From Hymenoscyphus infarciens (taxonomy: Eukaryota > Ascomycota > Leotiomycetes > Helotiales > Helotiaceae), in the NCBI GenBank assembly GCA_001414345.1, contig LLCB01000363.1:1-53693 (forward strand): a stretch of 53,693 bases of DNA, read 5' to 3'. The notes beneath the pieces are model-generated. The model made no database searches. It saw only the letters and a program-made list of their open reading frames with translations, and was not told where the DNA came from. Positions within the stretch are counted from its first letter, which is position 1. The number at the start of each line of letters is the position of its first letter. Made by a program: the position numbers and the translations under genes. Positions 10,122-20,700 of the stretch are shown here, in pieces.

Positions 10122-10911
10122 ATTCATAACTCCATGGTGCTGCTAGTGATCGGGCCGGGCCGAGTGGCCGAGGTGATATGATAACGTGACAGAAAAGCGA
10201 CAGTAACCTGGAAAGTATCTAGGTTCTTACCTGCTAATGGTTCTACCAAGGACTAGATACTCAGAACGGTTTTCGACTATTGACTCGGGTTAATTAAACT
10301 GTACTAGAAATCCAATAAGACAACGAGCTTTTTACTGCGGCTGTTTCTGTCCACCACGAGTATAGGTAACGCAGACCTTCCCATGCACTCTGAACTGAAA
10401 GATGTCTTCTTTTACTCTCGCTTCACTGAAAGTTAGTTAATATGGCATACAAGTTTCATCCTTAAAAGACCATGTTCTAAACTTCTCCAGGAGCTTTTCA
10501 CTCTCTCGGCATTGTTTGAAAAGAACCTCAATATTCATTTTCGCCGTCCAAAAAACGTAAGCAAAAATTGCAACCCGATTTTATAACTCAGCTAGTTGAG
10601 AGCAAAATGAACAATTAGCCTTCGCCCAGAAATGTCATTCCGTGTTACCAAAAATTACCTGATAGAAACTGAACAAAACAAGGATTGGAACTCAACTAGC
10701 AAATTCCTTGGAGTCCCTTTCAAAAGAAGGCACAAAGTGAGAAGAAGAAGAAGAAATCGGCGATGCTGAAAGGATGAAAAAGGTTTATCTGAATTGAAGT
10801 CATTAAAAACAGTTGTGTTGACTTTTGAAAGGAATCGAAAGGTATTGGCTGAAGTTCGACCGAGGTCAGTTATTTTTAGCTTGACAGGGGTCCCTACAAT
10901 ATACCGCCGCA

Positions 10912-11115
10912 ATGAGGAATTTCTCATCGACCCCTGATTTCTTGCTCCTCGTCAACAGCTTCAATTTTCCGAGTAGCTGTCCACAACCAATTCTCTACAC
11001 TCCTTTCGGTCCCCTCCGCCTTGGGAATTTCTGCCAATATACCTACTCTTCTGGGTGGCTGTCTGTCTCTTCTTCCTCCCCACCCAGCCTCAACGACTCG
11101 ATGACCTCGGGATGA
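10912..11115 (+). promoter_or_regulatory. Upstream ORF overlapping the GUP1 start (ATGA)
   Basis: A 67-codon frame opens at ATG 10912 (G at -3) and ends with TGA at 11113-11115. That stop shares bases with the GUP1 start ATG (11112-11114), making an ATGA junction. A second in-frame ATG at 11101 gives a minimal uORF, Met-Thr-Ser-Gly-stop. The peptide has no recognisable domain. If the transcript starts upstream of 10912 or 11101, GUP1 translation would depend on leaky scanning or termination-reinitiation. The transcript start is unknown. Confidence 0.45.
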
Positions 11116-13257
11116 GCATATTCTCCTACATAAAGAGCATTTATGCTCTCGATACAATCGATACCCGATTTACCACTTCCTCTGGGACCGCATACAAAAC
11201 CGTCATAGATGCACGAGGCGACCCTGCGACGTCAGGCTCAAAACGAGATGATTCCATTCCGGGAATTGGTGTCAAGACGGATCGCCGTGGGAATCCGGTA
11301 GCGCAACCGTCGAAATGGAATACACTCGAATTCTACTTCTACTACTTTGTGTTTATTACCATTGTACCATATATGTTCTGGATCGCATACGACGTGTCAA
11401 GGCGTTAGTATATTTTTGGGGGAAACCGTTGTCAGCTTGCCTCTGACATCTATGTAGCTTCGGATCCAAACTATCATAAATACGAGCCATGGCTGTCACC
11501 CGGGTGGGTACCGGGGCGCAAGATTGTAGGTCTCAACGGATGCAAACTAGTTTTCTGGCTCCTAACAATCGACAGGACATATCTGACGCCCAGTATTTTA
11601 CTTTCCGAAGAAACATTCCCTACCTTGCCAGCCTGTTGGCTCTACATCCTCTCGTTCGCAAAATCTACAATGCCATACGCCCTTTACCAACCCAACCCGG
11701 TTCCCCGCGATCGAATGGCACATACATTTCTGCGGCAGAAGGGGACGCCCGCCTTGTTCAGCGGGCATCATTTGATTTTGGATTTGCTCTCGTGTTTTTG
11801 GGGGCTCTGCATGGATTCTCCGTCTTCAAGATCTTGATAATTCTATACATCAACTATACATTGCTCACGAGCGTGCCTCGAAAATATATTCCAGCTGTGA
11901 CCTGGATTTTCAATATTGGAATCCTTTTCGCAAACGAAATATCGGATGGGTATCAATTTTCGAAATTGGCTTCTTTCGTTTGGCCGGTGGAATCAGGTGG
12001 TGCTATGATTGAGTGGTGTCGTTGGTTGGATGGACATAGTGGGATCATGCCGAGATGGCATATTGGCTTCAATATGTCAGTTTTGAGATTGATAAGTTTC
12101 AACATGGACTACTATTGGAGTCTCAACCAAAGAGGAGGAAGCCCATTAGAGGTTTGTTCCCTTATTGCAGACATATTTTTGCAATCACTAATACTTTAAA
12201 GAAGAAACAGCTCGATGCTTCCAACTTATCCGAAAGAGATCGCGTCACCATCCCTGCCAACACAAACGACTACAATTTCCGCAACTACCTAGCCTACTCC
12301 ATTTACGCCCCCCTCTACATCGCCGGCCCAATCCTAACCTTCAACGATTACGTTTCCCAGCTCCGATATCCCCCCAAGAGCATCGAAACCGGGCGCACAA
12401 TTAAATATGGGATCCGTTTTCTCCTCACCCTCCTCGCAATGGAACTTGTCCTCCATTTCGACTACTGCGTCGCAATCTCCAAGGGAAACCCCAATTGGTC
12501 CGACTACACCCCGGCCCAGCTATCCCTCCTTTCCTATTTCAATCTCCATGTCCTTTGGCTCAAGCTCCTTCTACCATGGCGATTATTCCGTCTTTGGGCT
12601 TTGGTAGACGGTATCGACCCACCGGAAAACATGATCAGATGTCTCTCCGACAACCCCTCCACCGTGGCCTTCTGGCGCGGATGGCACAAATCCTACAACA
12701 AATGGTTGATCCGATACATCTACGTCCCCCTCGGAGGCCGCTCTTCAAGCGGCTGGGTCGGTAGACTACAAACGATATTCAATTTCGTCATTGTCTTCAC
12801 ATTCGTAGCACTATGGCATGATATTTCCCTCAATCTTTTGGTTTGGGGATGGCTTATTGTGTTTTTCATGTTACCGGAGATTATTGCTGGATATATATTT
12901 CCGGAGAAGAAATGGGAGGACAATAAGACGGCTTATAGGGTTTTATGTGGGTTTGGGGCGGTGGGCAATTTGATGATGATGATGATTGCTAATTTGGTGG
13001 GGTTTGCGGTTGGGGTTGATGGATTGAAGAGCATTATTCATGGGATTTTTAGGGATTATTCTGGTATGTTTCTCCCCTCCCCCTTGCCCCTCTTTTCTCT
13101 CTCATGGCTTGTGACTTAGCTTGGTTGGAAAAATACTAACGGTATTACAGGCATGGCATTTTTGGTCTCAGCGTGGGGTGTGTTGTTTGTAGGTATACAG
13201 GTTATGTTCGAGGTACGACAGAGCGAGGCGAGGAAAGGTATTTTCCTCAAGTGCTGA
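11112..13257 (+). CDS. GUP1: Gup1-type membrane-bound O-acyltransferase (MBOAT)
   Basis: MBOAT enzyme of the ER membrane. Yeast Gup1 puts a long fatty acid back on lyso-GPI anchors during anchor remodelling; the glycerol-uptake phenotype behind the name is probably indirect. Exons are 11112-11403, 11458-11525, 11576-12151, 12202-13063 and 13151-13257. Introns are 54, 50, 50 and 87 bp, the last with a perfect TACTAAC (13134-13140). The product is about 634 aa. A first membrane span lies near residues 71-92. The conserved MBOAT core includes FWRGWHKSYNKW (His about 474) and FVALWHD (catalytic-type His about 518), followed by more hydrophobic segments. Intron 3 could end at AAG (12201) or CAG (12210). 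The second choice drops Lys-Lys-Gln; I chose the first because those residues look native to the family. The reading frame is intact. Confidence 0.93.
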
Positions 13258-13610
13258 GGAATCCGATTGTCACGATATTTGCAATAGAAAGCTTGTTATA
13301 GAATCAGAAACCTTTTTTTTGTTATCATCCACCACTGACGGGTTGAGCCGTCCAGTCCAAACATCGAGGTATCAAAAACGCCATCGCAAACCGGAAACGT
13401 GGAAAGAAAGAAAATAAACTCAAACCCTCCCCGATATACCCGAGATCCCACTGCTGATCCTAGAACTGTTGAAGGTTTCTAGGTTTGTAGTAGTTGTTTA
13501 GTGGCGTTGAAGTCGCTCCCACTTTTCATTTTCCTATCCCACGAAACAAAATTAACCACAAAAAAAGGAAGAACAGTCAGCGGGACCCGGCAACATCTAA
13601 ACAATTGAAA
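13258..13610. other. GUP1 3' flank; no gene seen
   Basis: About 350 bases. It contains a T tract near 13311-13320 and an AATAAA at 13413-13418 that could serve polyadenylation of GUP1. The stretch at 13500-13600 resembles a fungal 5' leader for the small ORF that follows. No gene is supported inside it. Confidence 0.45.
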
Positions 13611-13862
13611 ATGACACTAGCGAAGCAAACGAGGATAGGAGAATATGTTTTTGTGGATACTATTGAAGACCCATTTGAGCCCTTTGGCGATGATATTGCT
13701 GGTTTGGGGAAATTCGGGGAAAGCACGAAATTGTTGGCATGTTTTTGTTGCTTCGCTGTTCTCCGACCACAAATGCGGAAATATGAGGGAAGAGACGTAT
13801 CTCTCAAAATTGAAGAGTGGTTACTGTTCTTCCCTTGTCGGTTCCTCTTCCACGATATCTAG
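13611..13862 (+). CDS. Hypothetical small protein, 83 aa (doubtful)
   Basis: The ATG at 13611 has A at -3 (context GAAAATGA) and a leader-like sequence before it. The frame runs 83 codons to the TAG at 13860-13862. The first 40 residues are polar and acidic (EYVFVDTIEDPFEPFGDD at about 13-30). The rest is hydrophobic and Cys-bearing, which may mean the true gene splices away before the stop. Its last 42 bases overlap the 3' end of the zinc-finger gene on the other strand. I recognise no family. It could be chance or untranslated RNA. Confidence 0.25.
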   Translation: MTLAKQTRIGEYVFVDTIEDPFEPFGDDIAGLGKFGESTKLLACFCCFAVLRPQMRKYEGRDVSLKIEEWLLFFPCRFLFHDI

Positions 13863-14880
13863 GACCGTGTCCGCATCGCTGGCGCTGATGTCATGCTGCA
13901 TCTCAGAGATAAAACCCCCATATAAGACAGGGGGTTCTTCCTTTCCTGCCAGGTAGGGGCTCAACATACTAGAGATTGCTGTCAATCTAGGCTGTCTTTC
14001 GAATTTGGAGTGGGTTCTAAGATGATCAAAAAATGATTCGTTTGAACAAGTCTTGCCCCAACCACAAACTGGGCATTGTGCTGGCCCCTTTTGTATCCAA
14101 GCTGAACGCTTCACATCATGACCCCGCATCATGCCTCTCACTCTCACTATTGCCAGATAACCTTTCGCCCGGTCTAATAGATTGTGAGTTCCTAAGTGAC
14201 CGTCCAGTTGCCCAATTGTCATGATTCCTCTGTGGGCGCATCCCATAAATGAAAGAGGGCATGTATCGGAGTCCTCAATCAAATATTGACCATCTCCAAT
14301 GGGGGTCTGACGCCATTCAAACGCTTGAAGCGCCTTCAAAACTTTCCCTAGGTGGGTGGCCTGATGCTCGTTCTTTCTTTGCTGTTCAACAAGGTGGGTT
14401 TTCAATTCGTCCTTGGTGAAAGGGCCCTCTCTGCAGTCCTTGAAAAAGCAGAGGAATTGATCCGCGTCTTGGTGCTCCTTGCGATAATGTTCTCGAAGTT
14501 TATCTGCTCTAGGGAGTGGAGCCGTATACCGGGCAAAGCCAGATCAAGCTGCGTTTATGGATGGTCTGGCGGTGCCTGTCAAGCTCATAGTTCCGTGGGA
14601 ATGTCTGGCCACAACCCGAGTGATCGCAGCGAACTCTCAGCCGAAGTTTCTTTGAAGTTTTGCCTTGAGTACTGCGCGTACTTTGTGATAAACCCTCATC
14701 TCTAGAGTCGGTGACTGGTGTTGTTGATATGTTTTCGTTGGCGAAATCCTTCGGTGGGTCCAGCAGTGAGGCTGTTGGCCTAGTGGGAAAGTGCGCAGAA
14801 AAGTTCTCGTCGTGTGCGACTGTCGAAAGTGCTCTAGGTAGAATGGTACAGAGATCATTCTGCTGGTGAATCCAAGTCAT
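13821..14880 (-). pseudogene. C2H2 zinc-finger protein gene, frame broken
   Basis: Two minus-strand frames form one C2H2 protein. The first starts at ATG 14880 (123 codons to TAG 14509-14511) and has a complete finger (C85-x4-C90-x12-H103-x4-H108), then begins a second (WLCPVYG). The finger continues one base out of frame as RADKLREHYRKEH, read from about 14513 down to the TAA at 13821-13823. That part adds FLCFFKDC...H, DTCPLSFMGC...HLGTH and QCPVCGWGKTC...HLRTH, so about five fingers in all. The shift must lie between about 14512 and 14550, where the frames' stops bracket it. It is either a real one-base insertion or an assembly error. A 52-bp intron (GTATAC to CGCAAG) could restore frame, but it would remove a good finger half. 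The frame is open upstream to a TAG at 14941-14943. Role unknown; nucleic-acid binding inferred. Confidence 0.6.
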
Positions 14881-14936
14881 GTCATGGACGTTGCCTACAT
14901 TGAAATTGCCAGGCTCCTGTTCACCACAGGCATACT

Positions 14937-15041
14937 TTTCCTACCTTTCTTAAGGCCGTGCTCTTAATAAAGACACTATCTTTACGTAGCTTCTTTAGTG
15001 CAAAGGATATGTATAAATCCACAGCCCATATAGGCCCCTAT
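14937..15041 (+). repeat. Left inverted repeat of the AT-rich domain
   Basis: Starts TTTCCTACCTTTCTTAAGG and aligns gap-free with the reverse complement of 52945-53049. I count roughly 15 mismatches in 105, nearly all C/T or G/A transitions. This copy keeps more C and G than its partner, so it escaped most RIP. Its outer end is about 57 bases upstream of the zinc-finger gene's ATG. Confidence 0.85.
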
Positions 15042-15093
15042 ACACCACGGGCATATAGAGGCTGGTATATCGTATAATTCGAAGTAAGCTAGA

Positions 15094-15206
15094 TAAGCTA
15101 TTAATTACTAGGTAAGCTATTAATTACTAGGTGAGCTATTAATTGCTAGGTAAGCTATTAATTACTAGGTAAGCTATTAATTACTAGGAACGCTATTAAT
15201 TAGGAG
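15094..15206 (+). repeat. 19-bp tandem array, about 6 copies
   Basis: The unit TAAGCTATTAATTACTAGG repeats at 15094, 15113, 15132, 15151 and 15170, with a degraded sixth copy. The same core (TAAGCT, CTAATTACTAGG) builds the array at 17100-17755. Confidence 0.92.
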
Positions 15207-17099
15207 AGCTAGATCTATAGAAGCTATTAGCTAAGTAGGCTAAAATCTATTAAGCTAGTAATATTAAAATTTATAGGTAAGCTATTAACTACTAAGTTAG
15301 CTACTAATCTTAATTTATATAATTAATAAGTACTAGATCGTAGAAAATACTTAAATTAGTGTTTTATTTATAGTATTAAACTATATCAGCGCCTAATAAT
15401 ATAATTAATCTTGTCTTATATTACTAAATAAGAGACTCTTAACTATAAAGCTCTACTACTATATATCTCGTAATATTAAACTACTACTACTAACTATAGT
15501 AGCTACTAGCGATATAATATTATACTATAAAGGCTAGAGTATCTTAAACTATTAATAGGATATTACCTAGTTATTCTCCTCTCCTTTAATAGTAGCGCTT
15601 TCTATATCTATATTAGTCTTAGTCTTAAAAAAGGTTTCTATTAAGTAAGTAAATATTAATTAAAGATTAAGTCTAGTAGAGAGCCTACTAGATAATAATT
15701 CTATTTCTATAATATTAATCTCCTACTAGAGCGTAATGTTCTTCTTCTATTAGTAGTTAGAAAAATATATCTAAATAAGTAGGAAGAGAACATATATTAA
15801 CCTTAGTATACTTTGTCTTAAAGACCTCCTTTTTAGTTCTTATTATACTAGCTAGCTACTTAAGTTATTATTAATAATTAGTACTACTATTAAGAATATA
15901 CCTTATATATTTACTTATAAATAAAATAAGTTCTCTTAAGGCTTTATTTATATAAGTTCTCTTAAACTTTATACTTATACTTAAAAAGGCTTTTATATTT
16001 AGTTAATTTTATAATATAGTATACTTTAGCCTTATTAACTTCTATAAAAGCTTAACCGAGTCTAGGAATTCGATTTAGTAGTACTTAGATAGACTTAAGA
16101 CTTAGACTAACGTTATTATTAAAGTTAACTTTATATTTAGTATAGCTATCTATAGTAAATCCTTTATAATTACCTCTCTTTAAAGTATTAGTATTATTTA
16201 AAGAGCTACTAGCTATATAAGCTTTACTACCTTTCTTAGAATCCTTATTAGTAGGTTTCTAGATTTTATTAAGTTATTATTTAAGAGTAACGTTATTAAG
16301 AGTCTTTAATAAGAATAAATCCTTAATCTAATCTAGGTTAAGCTTATAATTAAGAAAGAGAGACTTAGTAGTATTATTTATAAGTATAGAAGCTATTTTA
16401 AATCTATTTAAGGTTAATATATAAAAGGTAAAGTATATAGAAATAGAACTTATATTATAGACTATAAAGAAGCTATACTAGATAGCTAAGACTATATCTA
16501 AGGATTAGCTTAGTAGTAGCCTACTAGGAGGTAGGAGATATATAGGTTATTAGAATTAAGATATAAAGAGTTAAAGAAAAGAAGTAAATTATAAAGATAT
16601 AAATAGTAGCCTAGTTTAGTACTACGTAATATTTCTAAGTTAATATAGAGAAGGAGGAGTAAGCTAGTAAGTAACTAGTAAGCTATTCCTAGCTAGATAA
16701 GCTATACTATAATTAAGTAAGGCAGCTTTTTATACTATAATAGGCTACGTAAAGACTCTAATCAATTTTAAAGCTAGGACTTCATAAAGTTTAAAGATAT
16801 AAGAATAAGGAGTTAGCTAAAAGCTCTCTTTAAATAAGTGTTTTTACTATTTATAAGACCTAGCTTAAAATAGGAATTAATTAGGCAATTTTAGTTAAAG
16901 TCTTTAAAGGGTTTTCACTCTATTATATAGGATTTATAAAGGCTAAGATTAAATAAGCGGTCTTAGGAAATATACCTAGTTAAATATGTTTTTTACTCTA
17001 ATATAAATAGTATTATAAGTATAAAGGATTTAAGTAGTAGTAGTAGCTAATATAACCAGGTAAGTTCCTAAGTAACTAGTAAGCTACTATTAAGCTCTC
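15207..17099. other. RIP-mutated sequence, nothing readable
   Basis: AT-rich and nearly free of CA and TG, with stop codons in all frames. A few GTAAGCT motifs occur towards the right end (near 17060-17095). No coding relic or terminal repeat is recognised. Confidence 0.6.
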
Positions 17100-17755
17100 C
17101 TACTAAATCGTAACTAAGTAAGCTCCTAATTACTAGGTAAGCTACTAATTCATAAGTAAGCTTTTTCACTAAGCTTATTATAACTAGGTAAGCTCCTAAT
17201 TACTAGATAAGCTACTAATTCATAAGTAAGCTTTTTCACTAAGCTTATTATAACTAGGTAAGCTCTTAATTACTAGGTAAGCTACTAATTTATAAGTAAG
17301 CTTTTTCACTAAGCTCTTCTACTAAATCGCAACTAGGCAAGCTCCTAATTACTAGGTAAGCTACTAATTTATAAGTAAGCTTTTTTACTAAGCTCTCTTA
17401 CTAAATCGTAACTAGGTAGGCTTCTAATTACTAGGTAAGCTGCTAATTCATAAGTAAGCTTTTTCACTAAGCTTATTATAACTAGGTAAGCTTCTAATTA
17501 CTAGGTAAGCTGCTAATTTATAAGTAAGCTTTTTTATTAAGCTCTCTTACTAAATCGTAACTAGGCGAGCTTCTAATTACTAGGTAAGCTGTTAATTTAC
17601 AAGTGAGCTTTTTTACTAAGCTCTTCTACTAAATCGTAACTAGGCGAGCTTCTAATTACTAGGTAAGCTACTAATTTATAAGTAAGCTTTTTCACTAAGC
17701 TCTCCTACTAAATCGTAACTAGGTAGGCTTCTAATTACTAGGTAAGCTACTAGTC
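17100..17755 (+). repeat. Tandem array with alternating 70- and 79-bp units
   Basis: The anchor CTAATTACTAG recurs at 17126, 17196, 17266, 17345, 17424, 17494, 17573, 17652 and 17731, giving periods 70, 70, 79, 79, 70, 79, 79, 79. The long form carries ACTAAATCGTAACTAGG where the short form has TTATTATAACTAGG, a 9-bp difference. Each unit contains TAAGCT...CTAATTACTAGG, the 19-bp unit of the array at 15094, plus AAGTAAGCTTTTT. Confidence 0.92.
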
Positions 17756-20700
17756 TACTAGCTAGTAGGATCCTAGTTCACGAGTAAGTAAGCTCTAAAA
17801 GCTAAAGTAAGGTCTCTCTTAACTAGTAGTATAATAGTATATAAGCTGCTTATTACTTATTAGTTATTCAGTATTAGTAACTAATATCGGTAGAGTAAGA
17901 GAATCTATAAAGTGAAAAAGCTTAGTCTTAAATTAAAGAGTAATCTATAGAATAAGAGATAAGCTACGAATTAAAGAGTAAATAAAGTAAGTTATACTAA
18001 GAGCTTTTTTAATACTCCTTAATATAGTCTTTTTTATTACTAAGAGAAAAAGAGTAGGATTTAGTAAAAGTAAGTAAGAGATTAAAATCAGTTAAATTAA
18101 ACCTTACTATAATATAGTAAGGAATTATATATAATTTAAGAGATATATAATATTAAGTAAGGTATAAAAGTTATAGCTTAAAACCTTAAGAAGCCTTATA
18201 AATAGTAACTAAACTCTATAAGTATAAAACTCTTTTAATATAAACCTCTCTCTCTCTATACCTTAAATAGAAACTCTAAGAATAGAAAAATAATAAACTA
18301 AACACTACTCTTAGTATTTATAAAAATTATATAGTAAGAAAGTAAAACTATATTATTACTCTTAAATCTAGACTACTCTAAATCTAAGCTACTAATAAAA
18401 ATAAACCTTCTATAAGTAGATATACTAAGTAGATATATACTAAAAAAGAAGAAAGAAAGTTAAGTTATCTCTTCTTACTCTTAGACTTTTTAGTAATAGA
18501 GAGTAGTGTTTATAGTAGCTTAACTTCTCTTATTTTAGTATAGAGCTTTTTAAAAGCTATCGTATTATCTAATAGTAATTCTAAAGCCTTAATTCTTTAA
18601 GTAGTAGAAGAAAGGTAGACTTATTTAGCTAGAGACGTAATTTCTATATTACTTATTACTTACTTATTTAGGTATAAGGATTAATAGTAATTTCTATTAA
18701 AAGTAGTATTAGAATTATTACTATATTATATTTCTATATTTATATATACTATTACTAAGGAAGAAGGAGACTTACTTCTAGCTAGTAACTAAATAGATAA
18801 TATTAATATAACTATAGTATTTATCTTTAGACTAATAAAGTTTACTAGGCTATATATAAGACTTTAACTAACTTAATTAGTAATCTTAGATATTAGGTAA
18901 ATAAAGTTACTTAGTAGTAGTATTTCTAGCTATATTATTAAAGGTATAATAGTATTTAAGGATTAAAACTATTATATATATAATAGAGAGGGATTATATA
19001 GTAATTATAATACCTAGAAAGAAGTGTTTAATATAGAGCTAAGTAATATATATAGCTATTATATAAATACTAGAGAAACCTTATAGCTAGAAGTTTATTA
19101 TATATTATTATTAAAGTATAATTAATTTAAAAGATTAATATTAATATTATATAGGTCGCTGTTCTATAAGAATTTATTAAAGTTAATATTATTAATTTTA
19201 AAGACGAATAAAAGGAGTTTATAAACTCTTACTATCTTAGCTTATATCTCTTTATCTTATGCTAATTATACTATAAGGTTAATATTATTTAAGTACTATA
19301 TAGTTAGTTTAAGAGTAAGATCTAAAGATTATAAGTACTATAATTTAGGTTAAGGTAGTACTTTAGTAGGTTAAACTTTAATCTTAGGTTTAGAAGATCT
19401 CTTAAGAAGGTGTTATTACTATAAAAGAGCTTATTCTATATCCTATTACTACTAAAGAGCTTATTACTTATTATAATATTATTAAATATTAACTTCTTTC
19501 TTTATAAGGTTATAATATAATTAAATTATACTAATTTGCTTAGGACTTATTATATAGCTAATAGTATAAAGGGTAAGCTTAATATTATAATAGCTCTTAT
19601 TATTATTTTTCTCTTTTAAGCGTTTCTTATATTTATCTTTCAACTCTAGTAAGCTTATACTATCTAGTACTTTAGAGATAAAATTAACTTAAGCTACTTA
19701 AGTAAGAGGTTTACTAACTAAGTTAGCTAGCCTCTTAAAATATATAGTATCTTACTATAGGTATGATTTTTAGTTTTTAAAAGTATTCTAGACTCTTACT
19801 TTTAAACGTTCTTAGATTATAGTATTATACTTAGGGTTACTAAAGCTAAGGCTCTATATATACGAATTATATACGTCTTATAAGGTCTAGATCTCTAGTA
19901 TTATATTATTAGGATTTTTTATAGCCTTAGTAAAGCTGAACTCCTCTTTAGTAAGAGTACTTATATCTACTAAGTAGATTTAAATCTTATTAAAGTAATA
20001 TAGGCTAAAATTAACCTTTTAATATTATATAATATTAAATAGAGATAATCTATCTAGTTTTACGTTATAGAAAGGGATATTAAAGTCGGCTTTATCTAAT
20101 AGTTATAAGTTCTTATTATTTATACTATTATATAGAACCTAGTACTAGTTATTATCTTATACCTTAATACTATACTCTAGCTTCTTAGTATTTATAATAA
20201 CTACTTTATTAGAACTAATACTAAAAGGTTCTAAAGATATATAGGAAATCTTATAAATTCTATAGTAATAGGCTTCTTTATCTTCGGCTAGTAGAGAGAA
20301 TATAAGAACTAGGAAATCATAATAGTACTAGAATCTTTTAATTACTATTAGCGTTCTTCTCTTCTTCTTTAGTACTATATAGATAATAATACTATTAGTA
20401 AAAGTAAAAATTAGATTTAATTAAGCTAAGAAATAAATTTAAAAGTTATATTATAAGGCTATAATTAAGCTAGAGAGTAGCTTATAAAGCGGTCGAGTCT
20501 ACTAAAAGTGAAATTACTTAGATTAAGTAAATTAATTAAGTTAAAGAGAGGAGATTATTATATCTTATAATCTTAGAGATACTATAAGAGCTTTAATAAC
20601 TAAGGAATAAGAATTTAATAGAGTAGAATATATAAAGAAGAGTTATACTCTAGATATTAAAGATTAAAGCTATAAAGTTAAGTAGATTATAAGATTTAAG

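Larger units (their letters stand above)
9212..10911. promoter_or_regulatory. Divergent intergenic region between xfp and GUP1
   Basis: About 1.7 kb of normal composition up to the GUP1 upstream ORF. It should hold both promoters and leader sequences. For xfp I see a TATA-like box at 10114-10121, and a CTGGGG at 9924-9929 that fits the CreA/Cre1 consensus SYGGRG. A leader of up to 870 bases, possibly with an intron (candidate donor GTAACC, minus strand, at 9418), would separate that TATA box from the xfp ATG, so a nearer promoter is equally possible. No clear TATA box is seen for GUP1. No gene is supported here. Confidence 0.55.

Noticed and set aside
10924..11157. 77-codon minus-strand frame over the GUP1 leader and start
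   Set aside because: Antisense to the start of a strongly supported gene, with no motif.
14352..14705. 117-codon plus-strand frame
   Set aside because: Antisense to zinc-finger coding sequence whose motifs read clearly on the minus strand.
17100..17755. CRISPR-like array
   Set aside because: Units are contiguous satellites without unique spacers, and the genome is fungal.
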